From: Candidatus Lucifugimonas marina
Lineage (GTDB): Bacteria; Chloroflexota; Dehalococcoidia; Lucifugimonadales; Lucifugimonadaceae
Direction of reading: 5' to 3'
NCBI GenBank assembly: GCA_029593915.1
Contig: CP046147.1
Span: 1,302,001-1,366,000, forward strand
DNA length: 64,000 nucleotides
Position numbers and translations under genes: made by a program
Notes under the pieces: generated by a model
The model's input: only the letters and a program-made list of their open reading frames with translations
What the model was told of the DNA's origin: nothing
Databases searched by the model: none
Shown here: piece after piece, positions 8,176 to 16,303 of the stretch
Numbering within the stretch: position 1 is the first letter of the stretch
Layout: the number at the start of each line of letters is the position of its first letter

Positions 8176-8976
8176 ATGTCTACAGAGTTAACAATTCCAC
8201 AAACCGGTTCCGAAGTTCGCCGACTCATTCGAGAGGGCTCGTTTAACCAGCCAACTTCAGGAGTCGCTCCACACCACGTTCAAGCTAACGTGGCCATTCT
8301 TCCAAAAGATGTTGCGTTCGAGTTCTTGCTGTTCTGTCAGCGTAACCCGAAGCCATGTCCTGTAGTGGAGGTGATTGAGGCTGGGGAAGTTGAAGCCGCT
8401 CTTACCGCTCCGGGTTCTGATATTCGTACCGATGTGCCGTTGTACAGGGTGTATAAGAACGGCGAGTTGGTGGATGAGCCTCGGACCCTTGAATCGCACT
8501 GGCGCGACGACCTCGTTACGTTTTTGCTTGGCTGTAGTTTTTCGTTCGAGCACGCATTGATGGCGAACGGAATTGATCTGCCTTACTACGGCACTGAGCG
8601 CAATGTTCCGATGTTTATCACCGATATAGAGACGGCGAAATCGGGCGATTTTTCGGGTCCGATGGTTGTGTCACATCGGTGGATCCCTCAGGACAAAGTT
8701 GTGCGAGCAGTTCAAGCTACCTCTAGGTTCCCTGACACTCATGGAGCCCCGATCCATATCGGCGATCCATCGAAGATCGGTATCTCTGATATTACGAAGC
8801 CTGATTTTGGCGCAGTTTGGGAGCAGGGTAACGACGACGAAGTTCCTGTGTTCTGGGCGTGCGGTGTGACTCCGCAATCGGTGGCTATGGCTTCTAAGCC
8901 CGAATTGATGATTACGCATTCGCCGGGTCACATGTTCGTAACCGATCTAAAAGACGAAGATTTGGCTGTTTTATAA
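8176..8976 (+). CDS. D-glutamate cyclase-like / putative hydro-lyase, DUF1445 family
   Basis: 266-residue protein of the DUF1445 family (bacterial YcsI-like putative hydro-lyases; N-terminal part of mammalian D-glutamate cyclase DGLUCY). Recognisable stretches include LIREGSFNQPTSG near the start, the LGCSFSFEHALMANG segment, ending HSPGHMFVTD, and an internal VSHRWIP and FWACGVTPQ. The family is predicted to act on glutamate or pyroglutamate-type compounds. The next gene, 48 bases on, encodes the DUF4392 domain that forms the C-terminal half of DGLUCY, so together they look like a split D-glutamate cyclase converting D-glutamate to 5-oxo-D-proline. That activity is inferred. The ATG at 8176 appears to be served by the leaderless promoter just upstream. 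Confidence 0.85.
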   Translation: MSTELTIPQTGSEVRRLIREGSFNQPTSGVAPHHVQANVAILPKDVAFEFLLFCQRNPKPCPVVEVIEAGEVEAALTAPGSDIRTDVPLYRVYKNGELVDEPRTLESHWRDDLVTFLLGCSFSFEHALMANGIDLPYYGTERNVPMFITDIETAKSGDFSGPMVVSHRWIPQDKVVRAVQATSRFPDTHGAPIHIGDPSKIGISDITKPDFGAVWEQGNDDEVPVFWACGVTPQSVAMASKPELMITHSPGHMFVTDLKDEDLAVL

Positions 8977-9024
8977 CAGTCGATTCTCAAACTAATTTTT
9001 AACCCTTGCTCTTCTAGAGACCCC

Positions 9025-9891
9025 ATGCCAGATTCATCAGTGTTCACCAAAATCGAAGACATCATTCTGCAGGACGATATTCGTGGGATGAAGGCGTTGC
9101 GCCAGCACATGAAAGATGGCTGGCTTGAGGCTTCAGCACAATTGCTGCTTGATCACCCAGGCAGAATATTGATCGCAACAGGGTTCTACATTCTTCGTGC
9201 TGGCGAGCCGGAGACCGATGGACCTCCAGGTGCAATCGCTATCGGTGAGGCGTTGAAAGCGCTTGGCAACACGGTTGCTTATGTGACTGACGAGAAATGT
9301 TCGACAGTGGTGAAAGCGATTGCTGGCGACGATGAAGTAGTCGAATTTCCGATAACCACTCATCACGAATCAAGCATGTTTTCACATCGGTTACTTGTCG
9401 AGCATGCTCCTTCAGCGATGGTTTCTATCGAACGGGCAGGGCTGCTCGGAGACGGCACGTACCGAAATTGGAAGGGCGTGGATTTTTCTGAGCACAACGC
9501 CAAAATCGATCACATGTTTGAAGAGCATCCTTATTCAGTGGGTATCGGTGACGGTGGTAACGAGATAGGTATGGGCAATATGCGTCACGTGATCCCCGGA
9601 ATCGAAAATTTGCCTGACGACCCGTGCGTCACAACCACTACTGAACTGATCACTGCGAGTGTTTCGAACTGGGGCGGCTACGGTCTTATCGCAGCGCTAT
9701 CTCTCAAGACCGGTAAGAACCTGCTGCCGTCGGTTGAACAAGGGTACGAATGGGTGAAACAGATCGTAGCCGTCGGTGCCGTTGAGGGGATGACCGGCGA
9801 GTCGAAGGACTGGGTTGATGCCCGAGCGCCTGAGGATGACGCCATGTGCCTTCGCGACTTGCACGCTTTGTTGGCTGCCGAAGGTCTTTAG
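9025..9891 (+). CDS. DUF4392 protein (D-glutamate cyclase C-terminal domain)
   Basis: 288-residue protein matching the glutamate cyclase C-terminal domain (DUF4392). Visible signatures are RILIATGFYI near residue 50, DGPPGAIAIGEAL, the acidic/glycine motif GDGGNEIGMGN near residues 174-184, and SNWGGYGLIAAL. In mammals this domain is fused behind a DUF1445 domain; here it is a separate gene directly downstream of the DUF1445 gene, in the same direction with a 48-base gap. The pair probably works together in D-amino acid or pyroglutamate metabolism. The start is ATG at 9025 with a weak AGAG upstream. The gene is convergent with the MFS gene that follows. Confidence 0.85.
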   Translation: MPDSSVFTKIEDIILQDDIRGMKALRQHMKDGWLEASAQLLLDHPGRILIATGFYILRAGEPETDGPPGAIAIGEALKALGNTVAYVTDEKCSTVVKAIAGDDEVVEFPITTHHESSMFSHRLLVEHAPSAMVSIERAGLLGDGTYRNWKGVDFSEHNAKIDHMFEEHPYSVGIGDGGNEIGMGNMRHVIPGIENLPDDPCVTTTTELITASVSNWGGYGLIAALSLKTGKNLLPSVEQGYEWVKQIVAVGAVEGMTGESKDWVDARAPEDDAMCLRDLHALLAAEGL

Positions 9892-9936
9892 GCTTCTTGG
9901 GGTGCTGACAGCGTTGACGCTGGTTCTGGGCTTATC

Positions 9937-9961
9937 GTCCTTCGAGAAACTCAGGATGACA
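9937..9961 (+). repeat. Intergenic repeat family B, copy 2
   Basis: GTCCTTCGAGAAACTCAGGA followed by TGACA, in the gap between the convergent DUF4392 and MFS genes. It matches the sequence at 2396-2416 over its 3' two thirds. Confidence 0.45.
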
Positions 9962-9999
9962 CCGGTGAATCGCACAGGAATTGCGACGAGCTAGCAAGT

Positions 10000-11295
10000 T
10001 TAGGACTTTGTCTTAACCCTGCTCGGTCCTCTTGGTGATCGGGTCATTGTTTCCCGAACTACGAAGATCAGCATCAGGGCACCGAATGCGCCGATGCCGG
10101 CAGTGGCAAGCGAGGCGACTCCGAGCGTGAGAACCTGAGCGATACCGCCGATTGCGATAGGTCCCGTGGCTCCGCCTGTATCGGATATAAGTCGCCAAAC
10201 GCCCAAGAACTCGCCGGGATTGTCTTTGGGCGCGAGATCGGTTCCCATAATGAGCACGAAACCACTCGACAAACCGTTCCCGAGTCCGGCAATTAGCCCA
10301 ACTGCAAGTAAGCCTCCAAAAGTCCCCGTTAAAGGAATTAGCGCAATTGCTAAGCCAAGTACGATAAACGCTGGAAGACCTGTCGATTTTCGACCCCATC
10401 GATCCATCGAGTAACCAACGATTGGAAATAGCATCGAGTCGACGGTGAAGGAGGCTGTTGCGATGTATCCGATCTGGTCCTTACCAAGGCCGAGTTCTCC
10501 ACCCCAAACGGGAATCAGGAATTCTCGACCAGCACGAAGGAATTGCAACGCAACTGCTGCGACTCCCGCCGTTGCGAAATCACGCTTGTGGCGAGTGACT
10601 ACGGTGCCAAGTTCCGCAAAGACGTTGTGGCTCTTGCCTGACCGGTTCGGTTCGATCATGTTTCTGGTTGTTGCGACAACCATAACCAGTGTCAGGATGG
10701 CGACTGCTGCCTGAGCGAAGAACGGAACTCGGATACCAACGTGTTCCGCAAGAATTCCACCCATCAGCGGACCAAGAATGGTGGCGATGCGTGATATCCC
10801 ACCGAATAGCGAAAGCGCTCTTCCACGTACGTCGATAGGCACGACGGTAGCGATGTAGGAGTGTCGAGAGATACTCCAGAGGGCGAAGCTGACACCTGCC
10901 AATACTCTAGCGGCCATCAGCGAGGTGAAGTTGGGGGAAAGTCCAGCCCACACTGCCGCTATTCCGAACAGGATGACACCTGCAATCATCGTTTTTCGAA
11001 GCCCGAGCCTGCCGACCAGAATGCCAGCAGGTACATCGAAAATCATCGTGCCTATGTGGCGCGCCGCTATTACGAGTCCGACAAGGCCGATAGTTGCGGC
11101 CATTTCTTCTTTTGCGAATCCAGGCAGGACCGGGATTAAGATGCCTTGTCCGACCGACAGCAGGAATGAGGGTGCGTAAACGGACCATACTAGTGAGCGT
11201 ATGGTTGAGCGGACTGAGCTGCGACCCTGAGAGGGTGGTGGCGTACCGGAAGATTCGGGCGATTCAGGCGTTTTTGGCGCCTCTGACGATGACAT
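10000..11295 (-). CDS. MFS transporter (12-TM, drug-efflux-like)
   Basis: Major facilitator superfamily membrane protein of about 431 residues. The hydrophilic Ser/Pro-rich N-terminus is followed by twelve predicted membrane segments. The loop 2-3 signature appears as DVPAGILVGRLGLRKT and is echoed in the second half by YSMDRWGRKS. The pattern LAGVSFALWSISRHSYIA resembles DHA1-type exporters. The preferred start is ATG at 11295, because AGGA lies nine bases upstream; a GTG two codons earlier is too close to that site. It is the first of three unrelated-looking MFS genes in the window. The substrate cannot be assigned. Confidence 0.9.
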   Translation of the reverse strand: MSSSEAPKTPESPESSGTPPPSQGRSSVRSTIRSLVWSVYAPSFLLSVGQGILIPVLPGFAKEEMAATIGLVGLVIAARHIGTMIFDVPAGILVGRLGLRKTMIAGVILFGIAAVWAGLSPNFTSLMAARVLAGVSFALWSISRHSYIATVVPIDVRGRALSLFGGISRIATILGPLMGGILAEHVGIRVPFFAQAAVAILTLVMVVATTRNMIEPNRSGKSHNVFAELGTVVTRHKRDFATAGVAAVALQFLRAGREFLIPVWGGELGLGKDQIGYIATASFTVDSMLFPIVGYSMDRWGRKSTGLPAFIVLGLAIALIPLTGTFGGLLAVGLIAGLGNGLSSGFVLIMGTDLAPKDNPGEFLGVWRLISDTGGATGPIAIGGIAQVLTLGVASLATAGIGAFGALMLIFVVRETMTRSPRGPSRVKTKS

Positions 11296-11431
11296 ATTCA
11301 CTAATCCTATGCCTGAGCTTGCGGCTAGGAGAGGTCGAACCGGATTGAATTGACGCTGTTCTGCGGATATCGTCGATACTTACGTTGGTCGAATCGCATC
11401 GTGCTTCGCTTTTGGCGGGAAGGCATATCGC

Positions 11432-11881
11432 TTGGAATTTGTATACGACAGGGTGGTTCTGGCACCGATAACGACGGTGTGGGCTGTATTGACCGATCCT
11501 GACGCTATGGAACCGCACTTGCCCAAAACCACGAAGGTTGTGCCAACAGAGGACGGGGATTATCGGGTGTCGATGAAGGTTTCGCTAGGGTTCTTACGTC
11601 CGACGGTCAGGGCGAAATTGCGGCTCTCGAATGTCGTCGAACAAGCGTCTTTCACAATTGGATTGTCAGGAAAATCGATGGGTGCAGGTGTGAACGGCGA
11701 AGCGAAGATGCTGATGAGTGAATCGCCAGAAAAATCTGGTGCAACTCATATTGTTATGACGGGTCGGGTCGAGACTTCAGGGCTGCTGAATAAATTTAGC
11801 GATACAAAGATCGAGAGCGCCGCAAGGGACTTCCTCGAAACGTATTTGTCTAACGTTGAACAGAGTGTTCAGGCGGTCTAG
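11432..11881 (+). CDS. CoxG-like SRPBCC protein
   Basis: 149-residue member of the carbon monoxide dehydrogenase subunit G (CoxG) branch of the SRPBCC fold. The start is UUG at 11432, with GGGAAGG eight bases upstream. The early motif VLAPITTVWAVLTDPDAMEPHLP matches the family, and a C-terminal helix (DFLETYLSNVEQ) closes the fold. CoxG proteins help recruit or membrane-anchor molybdenum hydroxylases, but no CO dehydrogenase or xanthine-oxidase-type genes are nearby, so this may be an orphan or act with a distant partner. Its TAG stop (11879-11881) abuts the stop codon of the opposing VOC gene without a single spacer base. Confidence 0.8.
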   Translation: MEFVYDRVVLAPITTVWAVLTDPDAMEPHLPKTTKVVPTEDGDYRVSMKVSLGFLRPTVRAKLRLSNVVEQASFTIGLSGKSMGAGVNGEAKMLMSESPEKSGATHIVMTGRVETSGLLNKFSDTKIESAARDFLETYLSNVEQSVQAV

Positions 11882-12772
11882 CTAAAGAAGTACGCCGTTC
11901 TCGCTCGTGTAACCGTTTTCGTCTGCAGTTCGAGGCGTGTTTGAGTGGTCGCCTCGGGTGGCAATTTCGATTCGGTTTCCGTCAGGGTCGTAGATGAACA
12001 GGAATTGTTGCCCGTCGTGACGAGTACCGATTCCTTCAACTATTTCCACGTCTGCTTCGATTAACGCTTCAGCGGTTGCTTCGAGATCTTCAACTTCGAA
12101 GGCAACGTGCTGCCTGCCATCACCCCGTGGGCCAATCGATTGGGGAGGATCGATAACGTGGACCATCGAGCCATCGGGCATTTCGGTCCATGTGAGAGTG
12201 TTTCCGTCGATCTGGTGAGGGATCACGTTTATGTTCAGCAGGTCACGGTACATGTGCATGCACTCGGCGCGATCGTTGATGCCGAGTCCGACGTGATTGA
12301 TCGTCAGGATTTTGATCTTTGCAGGCGATTCGACGACCACGTTCTCGCCTGTTTCGGTCGTGTAGCCGAGAGCGTCAGCGACACGCGATGACGATCGTAG
12401 GTTACTTGCAGTGGCGAATTCGAGGCGGTTTCCATCGTTGTCGTTGATGAAGATACACTTCTGTCCGTCGTGACGCTCGCCAGTGTCGCTAATCTCAGGG
12501 TATCCAGAGGCTCGGAGAGCTTCGACGGCGGAATCGAAATCTTCTACCTCGAAAGCGAGATGAGGATCGACCAGATTTTCACCGTCTGCCGGTTCTATGA
12601 GATGAACCATCGTCCCATCAAGTGTCTTGGTCCAGACGATGTTGGGCGAATCAACCATCGAAGGAATCACTTGAAGCCCAAGTATGTCTCGGTAGAACTT
12701 CAGCGACACACGGCGATCCCAAATTGGAATGCCAACGTGATTGATGGTTTTGATGCTGATGGTGCCGGGCAT
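11882..12772 (-). CDS. Tandem VOC (glyoxalase/dioxygenase superfamily) protein
   Basis: 296 residues with two repeated vicinal-oxygen-chelate domains. The first (about 5-125) begins IKTINHVGIPIWDRRVSLKFY and ends DNDGNRLEFAT; the second (about 155-285) begins KILTINHVGLGINDRAECMHMY and ends DPDGNRIEIAT. Each carries a His near the start and a Glu near the end, where metal ligands sit in glyoxalase I and extradiol dioxygenases. The internal repetition suggests duplication and fusion. Fold and metal dependence are well supported; the reaction (isomerase, dioxygenase or resistance protein) is not. The start is ATG at 12772. RidA and fumarase lie upstream on the same strand. Confidence 0.88.
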   Translation of the reverse strand: MPGTISIKTINHVGIPIWDRRVSLKFYRDILGLQVIPSMVDSPNIVWTKTLDGTMVHLIEPADGENLVDPHLAFEVEDFDSAVEALRASGYPEISDTGERHDGQKCIFINDNDGNRLEFATASNLRSSSRVADALGYTTETGENVVVESPAKIKILTINHVGLGINDRAECMHMYRDLLNINVIPHQIDGNTLTWTEMPDGSMVHVIDPPQSIGPRGDGRQHVAFEVEDLEATAEALIEADVEIVEGIGTRHDGQQFLFIYDPDGNRIEIATRGDHSNTPRTADENGYTSENGVLL

Positions 12773-12832
12773 CGTGAGATTCGTCCCTTACTGAATGCTG
12801 ATCGAGTGGTTTACAGAAAAAATGGAGAAGAA

Positions 12833-13291
12833 CTATTTGAGTTCGACGATCATTTCGATTTCAACTGTGATCTGGTTTGGTAAGGCGCCCATGCCAACTG
12901 CAGACCGAGCGTGCTTTCCGTCTTCACCGAATATAGATACGAGAAGATCGGAGCAGCCATTGATTACCTTCGGTTGGTCGCCAAAGTCAGGCGCTGAATT
13001 GACCATACCTAGTAGCTTTACCACCCGCTTTACGTTATCGAGACTACCGACGTGCTCACGAAGAGCAGCGAGGAGCTGAATGCCGCAGAGTCGTGCAGCT
13101 TCGTACGCTTCGTCGACTGATCGTTCGGATCCTGCCTTGCCTGTTACTTGTCCACCTTCAGGGAGGTTTGGGCCTTTGCCCGAAAGGTAAACGAGCTTGC
13201 CGACAGTCACTGCCGGTACATAGTTTGCAACCGGCCCCGCAGGGTGTGAGAGGTCGATTCCGAGTTCTTTGACTTTTGCTTCCGCGCTCAT
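12833..13291 (-). CDS. RidA family (YjgF/YER057c/UK114) protein
   Basis: 152-residue trimeric Rid-family protein. True RidA hydrolyses reactive enamine/imine intermediates such as 2-aminoacrylate. The sequence shows ANYVPAVTVGKLVYLSGKGP near the start and HARSAVGMGALPNQITVEIE near the end; the Arg of HARSAVG corresponds to the substrate-binding Arg of RidA. It looks closest to the YjgF-like subgroup with the longer MGALPxxITVEIE ending. The start is ATG at 13291 with AGGA nine bases upstream. It lies between VOC and fumC on one strand, though a fumC terminator separates it from fumC. Confidence 0.92.
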   Translation of the reverse strand: MSAEAKVKELGIDLSHPAGPVANYVPAVTVGKLVYLSGKGPNLPEGGQVTGKAGSERSVDEAYEAARLCGIQLLAALREHVGSLDNVKRVVKLLGMVNSAPDFGDQPKVINGCSDLLVSIFGEDGKHARSAVGMGALPNQITVEIEMIVELK

Positions 13292-13327
13292 TCGAAATAT
13301 TCCTAGTGGGAGTGTGAGTTAAATACA

Positions 13328-13359
13328 ACGAGACCGGCGACAGTATGCACCGGTCTCGT
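13328..13359 (-). terminator. Terminator downstream of fumC
   Basis: ACGAGACCGG (13328-13337) and CCGGTCTCGT (13350-13359) form a perfect ten-pair stem with a 12-base loop. A T-containing tract follows on the minus strand. Confidence 0.65.
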
Positions 13360-13394
13360 GTGATTTTCTATTCGATAAGTCTCGAATTGAGGCT

Positions 13395-14792
13395 TTATGC
13401 CTTCGGCTCGGTCATCGAGAGGGGCTCGAGAACCTTGTCCAATTCTGCGTCGGACAGATCGGTTTCTCGAAGTGCGACTTCCTTGATTGTTTCTCCGCTT
13501 TCGGAAGCAACGTGGGCAAGTCGGGCTGCCTCGTCATAACCGATGATTGGTGCAAGAGCTGTGCAAATTGCCAGACCCTGCATGACCATCTCTGGTCCCT
13601 TCTTGGTTGCGACGAGTCCGTTGATGCACTGTCGGGCGAAGTTCTCAGATGCTGCGGCAAGTAGGTCGATTGACTCGAGCAGGTTGTGAGCTGCCACCGG
13701 CATCATCACGTTGAGTTCGAAGTTTCCAGACTGGCCAGCAATAGCGATTGTGGCGTCGTTGCCGATCACCTGAGCCGAAACCATAGCTACGGATTCGGCG
13801 ATGACCGGGTTGACCTTGCCTGGCATGATCGATGAACCTGGCTGGACTTCCGGCAGGGCGATTTCGCCGATTCCGGCGCGTGGGCCAGAACCAAGCCATC
13901 GAACGTCATTGGCGATCTTCAGCAGCCCAACTGCGATGGATTTGAGTTCACCGGAGGCTGACACCGCTGCGTCGAGGGTGCTCTGTGCCTGGAAGTGGTT
14001 TGTTGTTTCTGAAAGATCGAGACCCGTTAGCTCACGCAATCGGTCGATCACTCGTGATGCGAACTCGGGGTGCATGCCGATTCCAGTTCCAACAGCTGTT
14101 CCGCCGAGTGCTAGAACTGAAAGTTCAGCTAACGCCTTTTCAGCACGCTTGCCAGCAAATTCGAGTTGACCGGCATATCCCAGGAACTCTTGTCCGAGTC
14201 GGATTGGTGTTGCGTCCTGAAGGTGTGTTCTTCCGGTCTTTACAACGTCCCAGAATTCTTCCGACTTGGCTCGCAGTGAATCTTCGAGTTCCTTCAGAGC
14301 AGGGAGCAGATTGTCTTTGATCGCACCGGCTGCTGCCAGGTGGATTGTGGAAGGGAATACGTCGTTGGAGGACTGTCCCTTATTTACATGATCGTTAGGG
14401 TGAACTGGCGTTCGTGAACCGAGTTCCCCGCCGAGCGATTCAATTGCCACGTTTGAGATTACTTCGTTCGCGTTCATGTTGGTCGAAGTGCCAGATCCTG
14501 TCTGGAAAATATCGACAACAAACTGATCGTCGAAGTCGCCATCGATCACTCGTTGTGCAGAAGCGATGATTGCGTTTGCGATCTCTTCGTCAAGAGCATC
14601 GAGATCGAGGTTGACCACGGCAGCAGATTGCTTGATCTGACCGATGGCTTTGATGAATGATCGACCGAGTCGAAGGTTGCTGATAGGGAAGTTGAGTTCA
14701 GCACGTCGGGCGTTTCCGCCGTAGTAGGCGTTTACTGGGACTTCCAATTCACCCATTGAATCGCGTTCAAGCCGCATTTCCTGCGAGGCCAT
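13395..14792 (-). CDS. fumC: Fumarate hydratase, class II
   Basis: Interconverts fumarate and L-malate in the TCA cycle, as a homotetramer without an iron-sulfur cluster. It has 465 residues and the superfamily signature GSSIMPGKVNP at about 319-329. Also seen are SGTSTNMN (100-107), HPNDHVNKGQSSND (131-144) and the catalytic His190 in GRTHLQDATP. The C-terminal domain is complete. The start is ATG at 14792, with GGAG six bases upstream. An MFS gene lies upstream on the same strand; a terminator follows at 13328-13359. Aspartase shares the fold, but the sequence motifs fit fumarase better. Confidence 0.96.
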   Translation of the reverse strand: MASQEMRLERDSMGELEVPVNAYYGGNARRAELNFPISNLRLGRSFIKAIGQIKQSAAVVNLDLDALDEEIANAIIASAQRVIDGDFDDQFVVDIFQTGSGTSTNMNANEVISNVAIESLGGELGSRTPVHPNDHVNKGQSSNDVFPSTIHLAAAGAIKDNLLPALKELEDSLRAKSEEFWDVVKTGRTHLQDATPIRLGQEFLGYAGQLEFAGKRAEKALAELSVLALGGTAVGTGIGMHPEFASRVIDRLRELTGLDLSETTNHFQAQSTLDAAVSASGELKSIAVGLLKIANDVRWLGSGPRAGIGEIALPEVQPGSSIMPGKVNPVIAESVAMVSAQVIGNDATIAIAGQSGNFELNVMMPVAAHNLLESIDLLAAASENFARQCINGLVATKKGPEMVMQGLAICTALAPIIGYDEAARLAHVASESGETIKEVALRETDLSDAELDKVLEPLSMTEPKA

Positions 14793-14912
14793 CGTTCACT
14801 CCTGTTATCTGGTATCTCGTTCGAATTTTTAAATTATGTTCGGCAGCGACCGTGCGAACGAGCGAAAATAATGATAATCCCGGGAGGACGGTTTGAACCG
14901 CGAATTGAATCG

Positions 14913-16127
14913 TTATCTGGGCAGCGGTTTTATCAGCGCAATTGCGCCGCCTACAACCGTCGATGCTGCTGCAGCCCAGAACACCATTTCGATTCCGAAG
15001 GCGGCAGCGATGGGACCGGAAGCTGCGGGACCGAGAAGCATGCCAATTGCGTAGAGGGCCTGGTACGAACCCATTGCAGTAGCTCTTATTGCCACTGGAG
15101 CTGAAGCGAGAGCCATGCTGATGAGAACCGTGTTCATCATGCCTCTGCCGAAGCCGTTGAATGCCTGCAACGCGCCAAGAGTCATTAGATCGGTGGTGAT
15201 GGTCATCACTACAAGTGAGAAGAGAGTAGCGAGACCAGCAACCATAACGGCGGTGGTAGGTCCCCATCGCTTCGATACCCACGCCGATACTGCGGTTCCG
15301 CCAACTGCTGCGAGGAGTCCAGCGGTGGTGATGTATCCGATCTCGGATTTTGATGCACCCAGATTTTCAGCGTGAATGGGCAGGAATCCGAAATTCACTC
15401 CGAAGGTCACAAATTGCAAAGTGATCGCTATGGCCGAAACTCTGAGAAGTAGTGGAGTTTTGAGAATTCCGACCAGAGTGCTAATCGAGTATTTCTTTAC
15501 TGCGACTATCTTTGGCTCTGGCGCTGAAAGAAGCAGTAGAGCTCCGGCGAATCCGATTCCGGCTGCGCCGTAGAATGTGCTCAGGTTTCCAAAGTACTCT
15601 GCGACGATTCCGCCGATGAATGTAGCTGTAACAAGCGACAGCGTATTCACGGACATGATGATCGCCATGGCACGAGATGTATTGCCCGCAGGGTAGTAGG
15701 AAGCAAACAGGACGCTGATCGCTACCCAACCTGCTGCCGCTACACCCGTGAGGGTCCGGGCTGCGAACAGCGACCATGCATCTGGCGATAAGGCCAACCA
15801 CATGGCTCCTAAAGCGCTGAGAATCAGTGCGCCAACGGCAAAGGGCTTCCTGCCTACGATGTCGGAGCCGACGCCAATTGGAATTCGCAGCAAGAGCTGG
15901 CCGATTGCGTACGACGCAATGATGATGCCAACCATTTCGAGATTTGCACCGAGATCTTGCGCATGGAGCGGCAGAACCGGGACGTACAGATAAAGCGATA
16001 TCCAGAAAAAGTACGTTGCCAGCGCGACTGTGATTATGTATCGAGTCTGCGAATTTCCTGACGAAGGACTATCAGAACCACAAGAAGATTCTGAAGCGGC
16101 AGCTGATTTTGATGGCGCGTGAGTCAC
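14913..16127 (-). CDS. MFS transporter
   Basis: 404-residue major facilitator with a short hydrophilic N-terminus and about twelve hydrophobic segments. The loop 2-3 motif is GVGSDIVGRKPFAVG, and ARTLTGVAAAGWVAISVLF continues in the style of the DHA1/tetracycline-exporter group. The start is GTG at 16127 with a poor ribosome-binding site; no better candidate appears. It may be co-transcribed with fumC, 120 bases downstream. It is not closely similar to the MFS proteins at 10000 or 21976. Substrate unknown. Confidence 0.9.
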   Translation of the reverse strand: MTHAPSKSAAASESSCGSDSPSSGNSQTRYIITVALATYFFWISLYLYVPVLPLHAQDLGANLEMVGIIIASYAIGQLLLRIPIGVGSDIVGRKPFAVGALILSALGAMWLALSPDAWSLFAARTLTGVAAAGWVAISVLFASYYPAGNTSRAMAIIMSVNTLSLVTATFIGGIVAEYFGNLSTFYGAAGIGFAGALLLLSAPEPKIVAVKKYSISTLVGILKTPLLLRVSAIAITLQFVTFGVNFGFLPIHAENLGASKSEIGYITTAGLLAAVGGTAVSAWVSKRWGPTTAVMVAGLATLFSLVVMTITTDLMTLGALQAFNGFGRGMMNTVLISMALASAPVAIRATAMGSYQALYAIGMLLGPAASGPIAAAFGIEMVFWAAAASTVVGGAIALIKPLPR

Positions 16128-16303
16128 CGGGTTATTGCCCCGGAAATGTTTTCTCTTCTTTTTGAGATTCTCATGCGTTTAAGTCGTTCATCACGTGGAA
16201 ACTGCTTAGCGTTAGCGGGGTAAGAATACCGCTGTGTCTCCCGGGCTGGCTGGGTAATAGGCACCAACTGACGGTATTTTGGACACTCATAAGGGAACCT
16301 AGA

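Noticed and set aside
14767..15282. 171-residue minus-strand frame
   Set aside because: Overlaps the MFS gene and the fumC start in another frame; sequence is rich in Arg/His/Ser as typical of shadow frames.
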